Assembly (NCBI RefSeq): GCF_000238775.2
Contig: NZ_AFEJ02000001.1
Coordinates: forward strand, 1,488,001 to 1,552,000
DNA: 64,000 nt
From: Acaryochloris sp. CCMEE 5410
GTDB taxonomy: Bacteria; Cyanobacteriota; Cyanobacteriia; Thermosynechococcales; Thermosynechococcaceae
Direction of reading: 5' to 3'
In this document: piece after piece, positions 18,441 through 26,622 of the stretch
How positions within the stretch are numbered: the stretch's first letter is position 1
Layout: every line of letters starts with the position of its first letter
Translations under genes and position numbers: made by a program
Notes under the pieces: generated by a model
The model's input: the letters and a program-made list of their open reading frames with translations, nothing else
The model's database searches: none
Told to the model about the DNA's origin: nothing

Positions 18441-19616
18441 ATGAATAATTATTTATCTATGCATGGTGACATTGAACTAACAATCAATGAACTAAAACGA
18501 GAAAAGAATGTGCTGACAAAAAAAGTCAAAGAGTTATCTAGTAAATTATCGAATAATAATAAGCAAGATTGTGCCAATGAAATCTACCTTAAAGAGATAA
18601 AAAAAATAGAACATATCTCGACTGAATGTGCTGAACTAATACCAATTATTGATGCCGTTGACAAACATTTAGGAAGAATAGTTTCTTTATCGTCCTTCCC
18701 TAAGACAATAGACGACTATATATGGATCTGTGATGCAACCAAACAATGGGAATACCTATTATTAAAGTTCCTTAATATCTCAAGAAAAATACCCATAAAG
18801 AATGCTCCCTCATATTTACTTCCACGCCTAGATATAGGTGATGCTTTTAGTGAGGAAGAGCTAGACCTGTTAGTAGATAAATTATCTAAAATTGTCTTTG
18901 CTTATAGTTTATTAAAAGGAGAGAGAAAGCTTGAAGATAGAAAAAAAATTATTGGTTCTGACATCCGAAGAGCAGAAATATTCCTGGCCAATGATATATT
19001 AGATGGAACTCTTAACTTTGCCAAAAGAGTTTGTTCTTCTTCCTTCTATCGACTTGAGAAAATATGGATGGCAGAGGTTAGAGAACTTCTTGCATATTTA
19101 AAGTGGTTAAACTCCGGGGAAATTAGTTCTGATCCTGATACGGAAGCTCATTACTTTGAGGCATGGGAAGACTTTAAAAAAAGAATAATTGATTTTGACT
19201 ACAAGGTCCCTACGTCTACTTTTGGCGAGGTTAAACAATATTTAGAAGATCATTATGTTTCATTTTTAGATGGAGCTTATAAGCTCAACAAAAGCAAGAT
19301 TGAGAATAGTAGCAATAATAATATTCTAAAAATAAAAAGTGAAAAAGCTAGGGTCGAAGTTGCCAAGAAAGATGATAGTAGATATTGGGATAATGACAGA
19401 AATTGGATTGAAGTTGAAAAATATGTAGAACAATATTATGAAAATATTATTCCAGCTGTTATGAATGGAGATAAAAAATATGTAGAAGCAGTTATCCATG
19501 CGTTCGATTATAGTATGAATGTTCCATACAGAATCATCAATGCTTTTGAGATGGCTATTGTTATTTATTTCATTAACAAGAAAGATCTCATTAACATTTC
19601 TTTCCCTAATCCATAA
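18441..19616 (+). CDS. Unknown island protein 3, N-terminal coiled coil
   Basis: The 391-residue protein opens with a likely coiled coil (INELKREKNVLTKKVKELSSK). A long helical body follows with scattered conserved-looking aromatic residues (YIWICDATKQWEYLLLKFL; YFEAWEDFKKRIIDFDY). A linker of low complexity lies near 290-315, then a C-terminal helical segment. No signal peptide, membrane span or catalytic motif is seen. Its GAGGTGG ribosome binding site lies inside the end of the preceding gene, which argues for translational coupling. Function unknown. It may be an adaptor or effector for the membrane protein encoded first in the unit, but only the gene arrangement supports this. Confidence 0.7.
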   Translation: MNNYLSMHGDIELTINELKREKNVLTKKVKELSSKLSNNNKQDCANEIYLKEIKKIEHISTECAELIPIIDAVDKHLGRIVSLSSFPKTIDDYIWICDATKQWEYLLLKFLNISRKIPIKNAPSYLLPRLDIGDAFSEEELDLLVDKLSKIVFAYSLLKGERKLEDRKKIIGSDIRRAEIFLANDILDGTLNFAKRVCSSSFYRLEKIWMAEVRELLAYLKWLNSGEISSDPDTEAHYFEAWEDFKKRIIDFDYKVPTSTFGEVKQYLEDHYVSFLDGAYKLNKSKIENSSNNNILKIKSEKARVEVAKKDDSRYWDNDRNWIEVEKYVEQYYENIIPAVMNGDKKYVEAVIHAFDYSMNVPYRIINAFEMAIVIYFINKKDLINISFPNP

Positions 19617-19720
19617 AGATTGGATTGGTTTCTTAAGAGGATCTAGATTTCCTTAGCCTTTATTTAATAAGCCTTTGAACCTTCTCTCACCATTTACCTT
19701 CAAGCCCTTAACATTACATG

Positions 19721-19757
19721 GTTTTAACCTTGTAGATCCTACTTAGAGACCAGTGCC
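19721..19757 (-). mobile_element. Solo terminus of an IS1-like element
   Basis: The minus strand begins GGCACTGGTCTCTAAGTAGG and continues ATCTA. This matches the left end of the decayed IS1-like element at 53294 (GGCACTGGTCTGTTAGCAGG, then ATCTA) at all but about four positions. No transposase or second end is nearby, so it is a relic at the right border of the AT-rich island. Confidence 0.5.
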
Positions 19758-19780
19758 ATGGTTGCTAGCTTGCCAGGATC

Positions 19781-20653
19781 ATGACCAACACAGGGTTATT
19801 TATCGGACTATCCACGCTGGATATGATTTATCTCGCCTCTGGTCCACCCCAAGCCAACCAAAAACTAGTCGCCCAAGACAGTCTAATCTCTGCCGGTGGC
19901 CCCGCCACCAACGCCGCTGCCACCTTCGCCCACCTCAGCAACACCGCCCATCTCCTTACCGCCTGGGGCCAGCATCCCATTACCCAACTGATGCGATCTG
20001 ACCTCGCCAGCGTCAGCCCATCCATCCTCCACACCGACCTCACCCCAACCCAAACTCAATCCCCTCCCGTCTCCTCAATCGTGGTTACCCAAACCACCGG
20101 AGAACGCGCCGTCATCTCCCTCAATGCCCAGCGCCAAATCGCCCAGCCCGACCAAATTCCCCAGGACCTATGGGAAAAGCTGACCACCACCGATATCATT
20201 CTGATTGACGGTCATCAAATCCCCGTCAGCCTTGCCATCACCCAACAAGCCACCAATATTCCCACCGTCCTAGATGGGGGCAGTTGGAAACCTGGCCTAG
20301 AGACCCTTCTGCCCTATATCAATTACGCTATTTGCTCCGCCGACTTCCATCCCCCTGGCTGTGAGGATATTCAAGCCACGGTGGAGTACTTTAAACAGAC
20401 CCTGCCAGACCCCGCTCATATTGCCATTACCCAGGGCAATCAACCCATTCTTTACTGGGATGATACCGAAGGGTCCGTACCCGTCCCGCAAATTACCCCC
20501 GTTGATACCTTAGGGGCAGGCGATATCTTTCATGGCGCTTTTTGCCACTTTATCTTGCACAGCGATTTCCCCCAGGCTTTAGCCCAATCTGCTCACGTGG
20601 CATCAGCCGCTTGCCAATTCTTTGGCACTCGGGCTTGGATGCAATCCCATTAA
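19781..20653 (+). CDS. PfkB-family carbohydrate kinase
   Basis: The 290-residue protein shows the ribokinase/PfkB fold. It has an N-terminal GLSTLDMIYLA strand, the glycine-rich SAGGPATNAAATFAHL substrate segment, and the C-terminal signature DTLGAGDIFHGAF, whose Asp is the catalytic base and whose GAG forms the anion hole. Such kinases phosphorylate sugars or nucleosides with ATP; the substrate here cannot be told. GC content and codon use return to normal compared with the island just upstream. The start MTNTGLFIGL has no strong ribosome binding sequence. Confidence 0.85.
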   Translation: MTNTGLFIGLSTLDMIYLASGPPQANQKLVAQDSLISAGGPATNAAATFAHLSNTAHLLTAWGQHPITQLMRSDLASVSPSILHTDLTPTQTQSPPVSSIVVTQTTGERAVISLNAQRQIAQPDQIPQDLWEKLTTTDIILIDGHQIPVSLAITQQATNIPTVLDGGSWKPGLETLLPYINYAICSADFHPPGCEDIQATVEYFKQTLPDPAHIAITQGNQPILYWDDTEGSVPVPQITPVDTLGAGDIFHGAFCHFILHSDFPQALAQSAHVASAACQFFGTRAWMQSH

Positions 20654-20718
20654 ACTGGGCACCCTTTGGGCATAACTCCGGTCTATAGGATTAGACATTC
20701 TCCTCCCCCCTACAAAGC

Positions 20719-21648
20719 ATGAAGCAGATAACGTTTAGACTTGGGCAACTTCTTGTGATGGGGGTGGTTTCCCTTAGCTTTGATCTGCCGATGGCTTCGG
20801 TGCGATCGCAACCCATTAGATCGCAACCCGTATCCCAAACCTCTTCAAGCCAAACCGCAACCGTCCAATTCCCCCAAGCCGACCAAAACCAGCTCACTCA
20901 GCTTCTCCAGCAAGCGCCCCACCTCCTGCAGCAGCCTTGGCCACAACTCCTCCAAGCCCTGGCCGCCAAATTTGAAGGGGCAGCCTATAAGGGGGGACTC
21001 CTGGATCAAAGCCCCAAAGAAGAATTAGTCCTCTCCCTTAGCCAGTTCGACTGTGTCCTCTTTGTCGAAACCGTCCTCGCCATTGCCCGCACCCTAACCG
21101 TTGAGGAACCTTCTCCCCAAGTCTTTAGGGATGCCGTTCAGACTCAACGCTATCGCCAAGGACAAATACAAGGCTATTGCAGCCGCCTCCATTATTTCTC
21201 CGAGTGGATTGCCGATAATCAGCGACGCGGATTAGTCGAGAATATTACCCCCGCCCTGGGGGGCATCCCCTTTAATAAATCCCTCAACTTTATGAGCCAG
21301 CATCGCCAGAGCTACCCCCAGTTAAAGGCCCAAGCCAACTGGCAATGCATCCAGGCCGTGGAGACTCGGCTGCAGTCCTTGCCCTTGCACTATATTCCCC
21401 AAGCCCAAATCAGGAAGATTGAGTCGTCTCTACAGCCAGGAGATATTATTGCCGTAGCTACAGCAGTTCCAGGTTTAGATGTCACCCATACGGGCCTGGT
21501 TTACCAAACGCCTAATCAGGCCAAAGGACTTATTCATGCCTCTCCTGGCGGTAGCGTCCGTATTGCCCCGGATTTAGCCACCTACGTTGCCAATGTCGAT
21601 CAATCCATTGGCATTATTGTGGCTCGCCCTCAAAATCCCCAGCAATAA
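20719..21648 (+). CDS. DUF1460 N-acetylmuramoyl-L-alanine amidase-like protein
   Basis: The 309-residue protein has an N-terminal signal-like hydrophobic segment (LGQLLVMGVVSLSF), so it is probably exported. A Gln-rich linker follows, then a DUF1460 domain: QFDCVLFVETVLA with the candidate nucleophile Cys, SRLHYFSEWI, LQPGDIIAV, and the VTHTGLVY His. These motifs fit an NlpC/P60-like papain fold that cleaves peptidoglycan amide bonds, known from Bacteroidetes homologues. The exact cleavage site here is an inference. It is monocistronic as far as can be seen. Confidence 0.85.
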   Translation: MKQITFRLGQLLVMGVVSLSFDLPMASVRSQPIRSQPVSQTSSSQTATVQFPQADQNQLTQLLQQAPHLLQQPWPQLLQALAAKFEGAAYKGGLLDQSPKEELVLSLSQFDCVLFVETVLAIARTLTVEEPSPQVFRDAVQTQRYRQGQIQGYCSRLHYFSEWIADNQRRGLVENITPALGGIPFNKSLNFMSQHRQSYPQLKAQANWQCIQAVETRLQSLPLHYIPQAQIRKIESSLQPGDIIAVATAVPGLDVTHTGLVYQTPNQAKGLIHASPGGSVRIAPDLATYVANVDQSIGIIVARPQNPQQ

Positions 21649-21756
21649 ATGAAATTAGGGTAAATCTCTGAAAGCGCTAGTGAGCGTGGGATTAGGTCTG
21701 TGATCCGAAAGGTTGTGATTTTCGAACGAGAGTGAGATTGTAAAAAAGTCCGCTCA

Positions 21757-22356
21757 ATGTTCGCTATGTTACCTAAGAAATTTATCCCCCTGTTTTGTGC
21801 TGCGATCGCACTCGTCTTTTTTGCCAGTTGTTCCACCTCACCCCCCACAAGTACAGCCCCTAGCTCTACTCCTCAAGTCGAGACTGTCGCTGCAGCAGAA
21901 CCCTTAACCGTCGCCCTCGCGATTCTTTCTCCTACAGAAGGCAATCAGGTCAATGGATCGGTTAAATTCCGGCAAACAGAGGATAAAGTCACCATTTCTG
22001 TAAACCTGAAAGGATTGCAGCCTGACTCAGTCCATGCTTGGCATATCCATGAGTTCGGCGATGCTTCTAGTCAAGATGGCAAAGCCATGGGCGGTCACTA
22101 CAATCCAGAAGGAATGCCCCACGGACTCCCCAATAATCCTGAACGTCATGCAGGGGATTTAGGGAACCTCAAGGCCGATAGTCGAGGGGAAGTGATAAGA
22201 GAAATTAACGTCAATAACATCACTATCAATGGTCCCAAGAATCCTATCCTAGGACGGGGGATGATTATCCATGCTGAGACGGATGATGGTGGTCAACCCA
22301 CAGGCAATGCTGGCAGCCGAATTGCCCAAGGTGTGATTGGCCTACCCAAAGCCTAA
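21757..22356 (+). CDS. sodC: Cu/Zn superoxide dismutase, lipoprotein, without the disulfide cysteines
   Basis: The 199-residue product has a signal peptide ending in the lipobox FFASC, so it is probably anchored to a membrane. Metal ligands are in place: HIHEFGD (two Cu His), GGHYNP (bridging His), ERHAGDLGN (Zn ligands His and Asp) and GMIIHAETDD (fourth Cu His). The active-site Arg is present in GSRIAQG. The two cysteines that normally form the conserved disulfide are both replaced: GDCS is GDAS and RxACGVIG is RIAQGVIG. It should dismutate superoxide in the periplasm if folded. The next gene follows by two bases. Confidence 0.93.
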   Translation: MFAMLPKKFIPLFCAAIALVFFASCSTSPPTSTAPSSTPQVETVAAAEPLTVALAILSPTEGNQVNGSVKFRQTEDKVTISVNLKGLQPDSVHAWHIHEFGDASSQDGKAMGGHYNPEGMPHGLPNNPERHAGDLGNLKADSRGEVIREINVNNITINGPKNPILGRGMIIHAETDDGGQPTGNAGSRIAQGVIGLPKA

Positions 22357-22358
22357 CA

Positions 22359-22814
22359 GTGTCCCCTGTCTCCATTCAACAAAGCGATCCAACCCATCCA
22401 GCAGCCCTTCGCCTGATTCAGCAACTGGACGACTACCTGAACCGGATCTATCCACCGGAAAGTAATCACCTCATGCCTGCAGAAGCCCTCAGGCAACCTC
22501 ATATCCAGTTTCTAACCGTGCAGAAAGGCGAAACGGTGGTTGGCTGTGGAGCTTTAGTCAATCATGGCGAGTATGGGGAAATCAAACGCTTCTTTATCCA
22601 ACTTGAATTTCGAGGAATGCAGCTCGGCGTTCAACTGCTTCAGGTTCTGGAAACACGAGCTACTGCGCTGCACTTACCCTGCCTCCGCTTAGAAAGCGGA
22701 GTGTTTCAGCCTGAGGCGTTGGGGCTTTTTACCAAATTGGGCTATCACCGACGGGAACCCTTCGGCCAGTATCAGGCAAATCCCTACAGTGTGTTTATGG
22801 AGAAGTCTTTGTAG
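22359..22814 (+). CDS. GNAT-family N-acetyltransferase
   Basis: The 151-residue protein from GTG 22359 shows the GNAT core. It has VGCGALVNHGEYGEIKRFFI, the acetyl-CoA loop region FRGMQLGVQLLQVLE (an R/Q-x-x-G-x-G/A variant), and a C-terminal LGLFTKLGYHRREPFG segment. The acyl acceptor cannot be predicted. It begins two bases after sodC ends, so the two are co-transcribed and possibly translationally coupled. A role in stress or detoxification is only suggested by that pairing. Confidence 0.8.
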   Translation: MSPVSIQQSDPTHPAALRLIQQLDDYLNRIYPPESNHLMPAEALRQPHIQFLTVQKGETVVGCGALVNHGEYGEIKRFFIQLEFRGMQLGVQLLQVLETRATALHLPCLRLESGVFQPEALGLFTKLGYHRREPFGQYQANPYSVFMEKSL

Positions 22815-23475
22815 CGGTTCCATCTCCCTTCATGATCCCAAAGATTTTCTATCGAAAACCCCAGTAAGGTCCATTTTGGTTGTTTTTGTATCAAACGCTA
22901 CAGTGGTTAACACCTTTTAACGTAAATACTGTATTACTCGTGACAGTGGACCTATCTATTAACTTATTTGAGAATTATAGGTGAAGGGGCTAGATCGAAA
23001 CCAATTGATATAATGCCGACCCGCTATCAGCACTAAGGGCATAGAAGGCTATCTTTACAGCTCATACTTCTAGATGAGTTTTGGTTTTTGCGCGGGTTAA
23101 ACACTTATTACGGAGAGGGGGAAGACGAATTTTTTACTTAAAAAAGTTCCTGGCTAATCACTCCCACCGATCCTTTTAGATGAGTGAAGTCATAATCTTT
23201 ATTAAATTCTGAACTTGTTCCTTATTTAATAATGAATTGAAATTACAGATTGTCGCGAATTACACATTGAGGAATAAAAAAGTTTAGTGTACGGAATTCA
23301 TGACAAACTCGATCGTTATAATTAGTCAAAGTGACTGATATAAAGTAATAATCAGAAAGCAGCCTTTATTAGAATCTACTTTCCTTGCTCTAAAGCGAAA
23401 TAGTTATTGTTTACTACTGATTGAGCATTAAAACAAGGATTAAGTTCAAGGCTAATCATCCTACTAAACAACACT
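22815..23475 (+). other. Long AT-rich intergenic region
   Basis: About 660 bases without a credible reading frame lie between the acetyltransferase and the HPP-family gene. No transposase fragment, tRNA or clear terminator was recognised. A short repeat or regulatory RNA cannot be excluded. Confidence 0.4.
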
Positions 23476-23493
23476 ATGAGGGGGGAAAGTCAT

Positions 23494-24228
23494 ATGGATC
23501 ATCAACCGAGCGAAAGTTCCGCCTCAAGCGAGCTCTTGATGTCACCCCAACAGTCTTTTCTAGAATTTTCTCCGTCTAAACAAATGCAAGAAATCCTTCA
23601 GCAATATGAACGGATGCTGGAGCAACAACAAACCCAAATCGAATATTTGAATTTTGAATTGCAATTATTGCAATCTGAAAGACCTTTGCCTTTTAAAGGC
23701 AATCAGATTTGGTTGAAATTCAAGACATTCATATCAAGTATCCACGGCAGTTCAAAGGTTCAACCACGTTTTTCTCTAAGCCAAATTCTATTTACGTATA
23801 TCGGGAGTTTCTTGGGAATTGCAGCGTTGGCCTATCTAAGTACGGTGTCCGACTACCCTCTGATTGCGGCTCCCTTTGGCGCTGCTGCAGTGCTTGTATT
23901 TGCGGTGCCGAATAGCCCCCTAGCCCAACCCCGAAATTTAATTTTTGGCAATTTATTGGGGGCAATTGTCAGTGTGGTGATGGTTTATCTGTTTGGTTCT
24001 GAACCCTGGGTAATGGCGTTATCCGTGGCGACAGCCATTAAAGTGATGCAGTTAACCAAAACCCTCCACCCTCCTGGCGGCGCTGTGGCTTTAGTGGGGG
24101 TCATGAGCCAAGCAACCTGGAATTTTATACTCACACCTGTTGTCGCCGGATCAATTGTTTTACTCTTCTGCACGTTTGCGTTTAATAATCTAATGCCAGA
24201 ACGGTCTTATCCTCGTCACTGGTTATAA
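23494..24228 (+). CDS. HPP-family membrane protein
   Basis: About 244 residues. An N-terminal cytoplasmic part of some 80 residues contains a glutamine-rich coiled coil (MQEILQQYERMLEQQQTQIE). It is followed by four hydrophobic helices and the family motif TLHPPGGAVAL. HPP proteins of cyanobacteria have been linked to nitrite transport into the cell or plastid; that function is only a possibility here. ATG 23494 is preferred to the in-frame ATG 23476 because GGGGGAAAG is correctly spaced before it and lies within the upstream codons. Confidence 0.8.
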   Translation: MDHQPSESSASSELLMSPQQSFLEFSPSKQMQEILQQYERMLEQQQTQIEYLNFELQLLQSERPLPFKGNQIWLKFKTFISSIHGSSKVQPRFSLSQILFTYIGSFLGIAALAYLSTVSDYPLIAAPFGAAAVLVFAVPNSPLAQPRNLIFGNLLGAIVSVVMVYLFGSEPWVMALSVATAIKVMQLTKTLHPPGGAVALVGVMSQATWNFILTPVVAGSIVLLFCTFAFNNLMPERSYPRHWL

Positions 24229-24272
24229 AGCCTTTAGTGTTGAACATTATTTAGATCTCGGATAGGTATCGA

Positions 24273-24692
24273 TTGGCACATCAATTAAGAAGAATAAGAA
24301 AAAGGGTTCGTGTTGATATTTTAGGGGTAGTGGTTACCAACGCTATTATTATGGCAACCCCTTCCTCCAATATAGAATTTGTCAAAAACATTACTCTGAC
24401 CTTTGCAAATATTGTCATGTTCATCCTGATTTGGGATGCTTATTTTGACGATAAATTATCGAGAAAAAGCCCCTGGGGAATTATCAAAGATCTACTGACC
24501 GTCACAGCAGTCAGCACTATAACTACTTTTATTACCTATCAAATTCTGATCAAAAAAATCACGCCCATAATTATCTCCTGGGGGGATCTAGGATGGATAG
24601 TAGGAGGGGGGATTTCTGGTATTGCCACAACCATTTTGGGAGTAATATGGGCATTATACTGTGACGATCTTTATCGCAATTCTACTGCTTGA
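24273..24692 (+). CDS. Small integral membrane protein
   Basis: The 139-residue protein has a basic N-terminus (QLRRIRKRVRVDI) and four predicted membrane helices. The start is uncertain: TTG 24273 gives this length and no ATG with a good ribosome binding site is present before the first helix. It follows the HPP gene by 45 bases in the same direction, so the two may form an operon. The family is not recognised. Confidence 0.5.
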   Translation: MAHQLRRIRKRVRVDILGVVVTNAIIMATPSSNIEFVKNITLTFANIVMFILIWDAYFDDKLSRKSPWGIIKDLLTVTAVSTITTFITYQILIKKITPIIISWGDLGWIVGGGISGIATTILGVIWALYCDDLYRNSTA

Positions 24693-25008
24693 AGAGACAA
24701 AAAATCTCTAATAGATATATAGGAAAAGCAGCCATCTTACTGATTATTCCATTCAGCCTTGGTTGGCTCAAAAACAGTCTGAATTCAGATTAAACCTCTA
24801 GATATTGGGTTCCCCAATGGAGATCAGCACAGTCAAAAGATGAGGTTCAGCACTGCATATCCTCATCTACTTGCGTTCTCTTTACGCCCAGGATGGCATG
24901 AATTCTCTATACTTCTATAATGCAACCCCACATAATTGCCATCCAAAAAGGTGACCTTTTCATCTTGTCTGGCCCTGGGGAAAACCATTGTCCTGATTCT
25001 CGTCCTGC
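24693..25008 (+). other. Intergenic region without a supported gene
   Basis: About 316 bases between the small membrane protein and the hydrolase gene. Only short frames are present and no hairpin with a T-run was noticed. It likely contains the hydrolase promoter. Confidence 0.35.
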
Positions 25009-25932
25009 ATGTTTCCATCTTGTTTACCCCCCGGAGTTGCTCACCTGACTGAAGACACCTCCATTGCGCTGGCGCAACAAATCCAGCAAGCAGCCATTAC
25101 CACCCCCCTGCTTCCTGACCCGATCCTGACTACCTATGTGCAGCAAGGAGAAGGAGAGACTCCTGTCATGCTGCTGAATGGTTTCGATAGTTCTCTCTTA
25201 GAGTTTCGACGACTGATTCCCAAACTGGCACCCCACACAGAAACTTGGGCCTTGGATTTGCTAGGGTTTGGCTTTACGGAACGACCCGAGGGGGTTGAAT
25301 TTAGCCCCACGGACATGAAGACTCACCTCTATAGCTTTTGGCAGCAGATGATTCAACGGCCCATGATCATTGCCGGGGCGTCGATGGGCGGGGCAACGGC
25401 CCTAGATTTTGCCCTGACTTACCCTGAAGCCGTCGAAAAATTGGTGCTGTTGGATAGTTCCGGCTATGCCCCCTCTCCCAAAGCCACCAAATTCATCATG
25501 CCGCCCTTTGATCGGTGGCTGACCAATTTTTTGCGTAGTCCTCGGGTCCGACGGTGGGTAAGTGTACAGGCCTATTGCGATCGCAGCTTCGTTACCCCCG
25601 ATGCCGAATGCTGTGCATCTTTGCATCTAGAAGATCCAAGTTGGCACCGCGCCTTGGTTGGATTTACTAAAAGTGGTGGCTATAACTTCCTCTATGACAC
25701 CATCAAAGACATTCCCCACCCCACCCTGATCCTCTGGGGGGAAGCGGACAAAATTATGGGGGTCAAAGATGCTGACAAGTTTGATCAAACCATTGCCAAC
25801 AGTCAACTGATTTGGATTCCAGACTGCGGTCATGTCCCCCATTTAGAACAATCTCAACTGACCGCTGACTATATTTTGGAGTTCTTGGTAACGCCTGCAA
25901 ATACCCCAATATATGCAGAGAAGGGAATTTGA
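25009..25932 (+). CDS. Alpha/beta-fold hydrolase
   Basis: The 307-residue protein has the alpha/beta hydrolase triad: nucleophile Ser in GASMGG, Asp in WGEADKI and His in CGHVPH. The oxyanion strand LLNGFDSSLLEF and the LDLLGFGFTERP segment are typical of esterases and related C-C bond hydrolases common in cyanobacteria. The cap region between 165 and 215 is short. The substrate is not predictable. It is convergent with the small minus-strand pair that follows. Confidence 0.85.
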   Translation: MFPSCLPPGVAHLTEDTSIALAQQIQQAAITTPLLPDPILTTYVQQGEGETPVMLLNGFDSSLLEFRRLIPKLAPHTETWALDLLGFGFTERPEGVEFSPTDMKTHLYSFWQQMIQRPMIIAGASMGGATALDFALTYPEAVEKLVLLDSSGYAPSPKATKFIMPPFDRWLTNFLRSPRVRRWVSVQAYCDRSFVTPDAECCASLHLEDPSWHRALVGFTKSGGYNFLYDTIKDIPHPTLILWGEADKIMGVKDADKFDQTIANSQLIWIPDCGHVPHLEQSQLTADYILEFLVTPANTPIYAEKGI

Positions 25933-25953
25933 GGGCCAATAGAGCACGAGCAG

Positions 25954-26190
25954 CTAGCTTGAGATCAGCTGTGATGATTGTCTTTGTTCTAGCCCCTGCT
26001 GCTGTCTTCTTTTCTCAAAATAGATGTTGACTGGATTCTGTTTATTCTCAGTTTCCAATTGGGCACTCAATTGATCTAGGACAGCAATTTGCTCATCAAA
26101 TTGAGCACAAACCTCACGCATTCTGGCAACTGAACGCGCTCTCCTTTCAGGATCAGGAATTCTGGGTTGGTTGTTCATCATAGATTCCAA
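25954..26190 (-). CDS. Small hypothetical protein, coiled-coil type
   Basis: The 78-residue product is charged and helical, with REVCAQFDEQIAVLDQLSAQL forming a probable coiled coil and a Gln-rich tail. Its start overlaps the end of the next gene upstream by 13 bases (first ATG), or by fewer if the internal MMNNQ start is used, so the pair is transcribed together. No family was recognised. Confidence 0.5.
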   Translation of the reverse strand: MESMMNNQPRIPDPERRARSVARMREVCAQFDEQIAVLDQLSAQLETENKQNPVNIYFEKRRQQQGLEQRQSSQLISS

Positions 26191-26552
26191 TTTCTCTTGA
26201 TTTCCTGATTACTGGCCTCTCCTGCATCTGTAATAGCCTGAGCTTGAGATATTGATCGGAGAAGTAAATCTAGCGTAGCAGAAGTAGCTGCTGGTTGAGA
26301 TTCAGCAATCTGAAGCGAGAGCCGATAAAGCTTGACGTAATAAGAAGTTGCCCGTTCTCTCACATTTTGAAGTTCATCTAGCTCTGGTATGGTCGCTTCT
26401 GTCTCTCCAAATTGGGTAAAGATTACAAATGAAAATTTTGTCGCCTCATTAATAATTTTTAGTAATCGCTGCTGCAAGTTGAAGATGATATTTAGTGTTT
26501 CTGCTGATAAATCGGCCATTGGTTCTATTAGGTGAGTTGAAGCCTCAGTCAA
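26178..26552 (-). CDS. Hypothetical helical protein
   Basis: The 124-residue protein is almost wholly helical (ETLNIIFNLQQRLLKIINEATKF, then ELDELQNVRERATSYYVKLYRLSLQI). It has no signal peptide or membrane helix. It is the first gene of a two-gene unit with the 78-residue protein. The paired small size and overlap recall structural or toxin-antitoxin-like modules, but no signature supports either. Confidence 0.5.
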   Translation of the reverse strand: MTEASTHLIEPMADLSAETLNIIFNLQQRLLKIINEATKFSFVIFTQFGETEATIPELDELQNVRERATSYYVKLYRLSLQIAESQPAATSATLDLLLRSISQAQAITDAGEASNQEIKRNWNL

Positions 26553-26622
26553 TCTTCCATGAGAAATAGATCTGTCAAAGTTTAGAACAATGGCAGGGGC
26601 TTCACATCAAAGTGCTACATCC

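Noticed and set aside
11010-20800. Absence of GCGATCGC (HIP1) octamers as proof of foreign DNA
   Set aside because: Ordinary housekeeping stretches such as roughly 46.3-53.2 kb also lack them, so absence alone does not discriminate.
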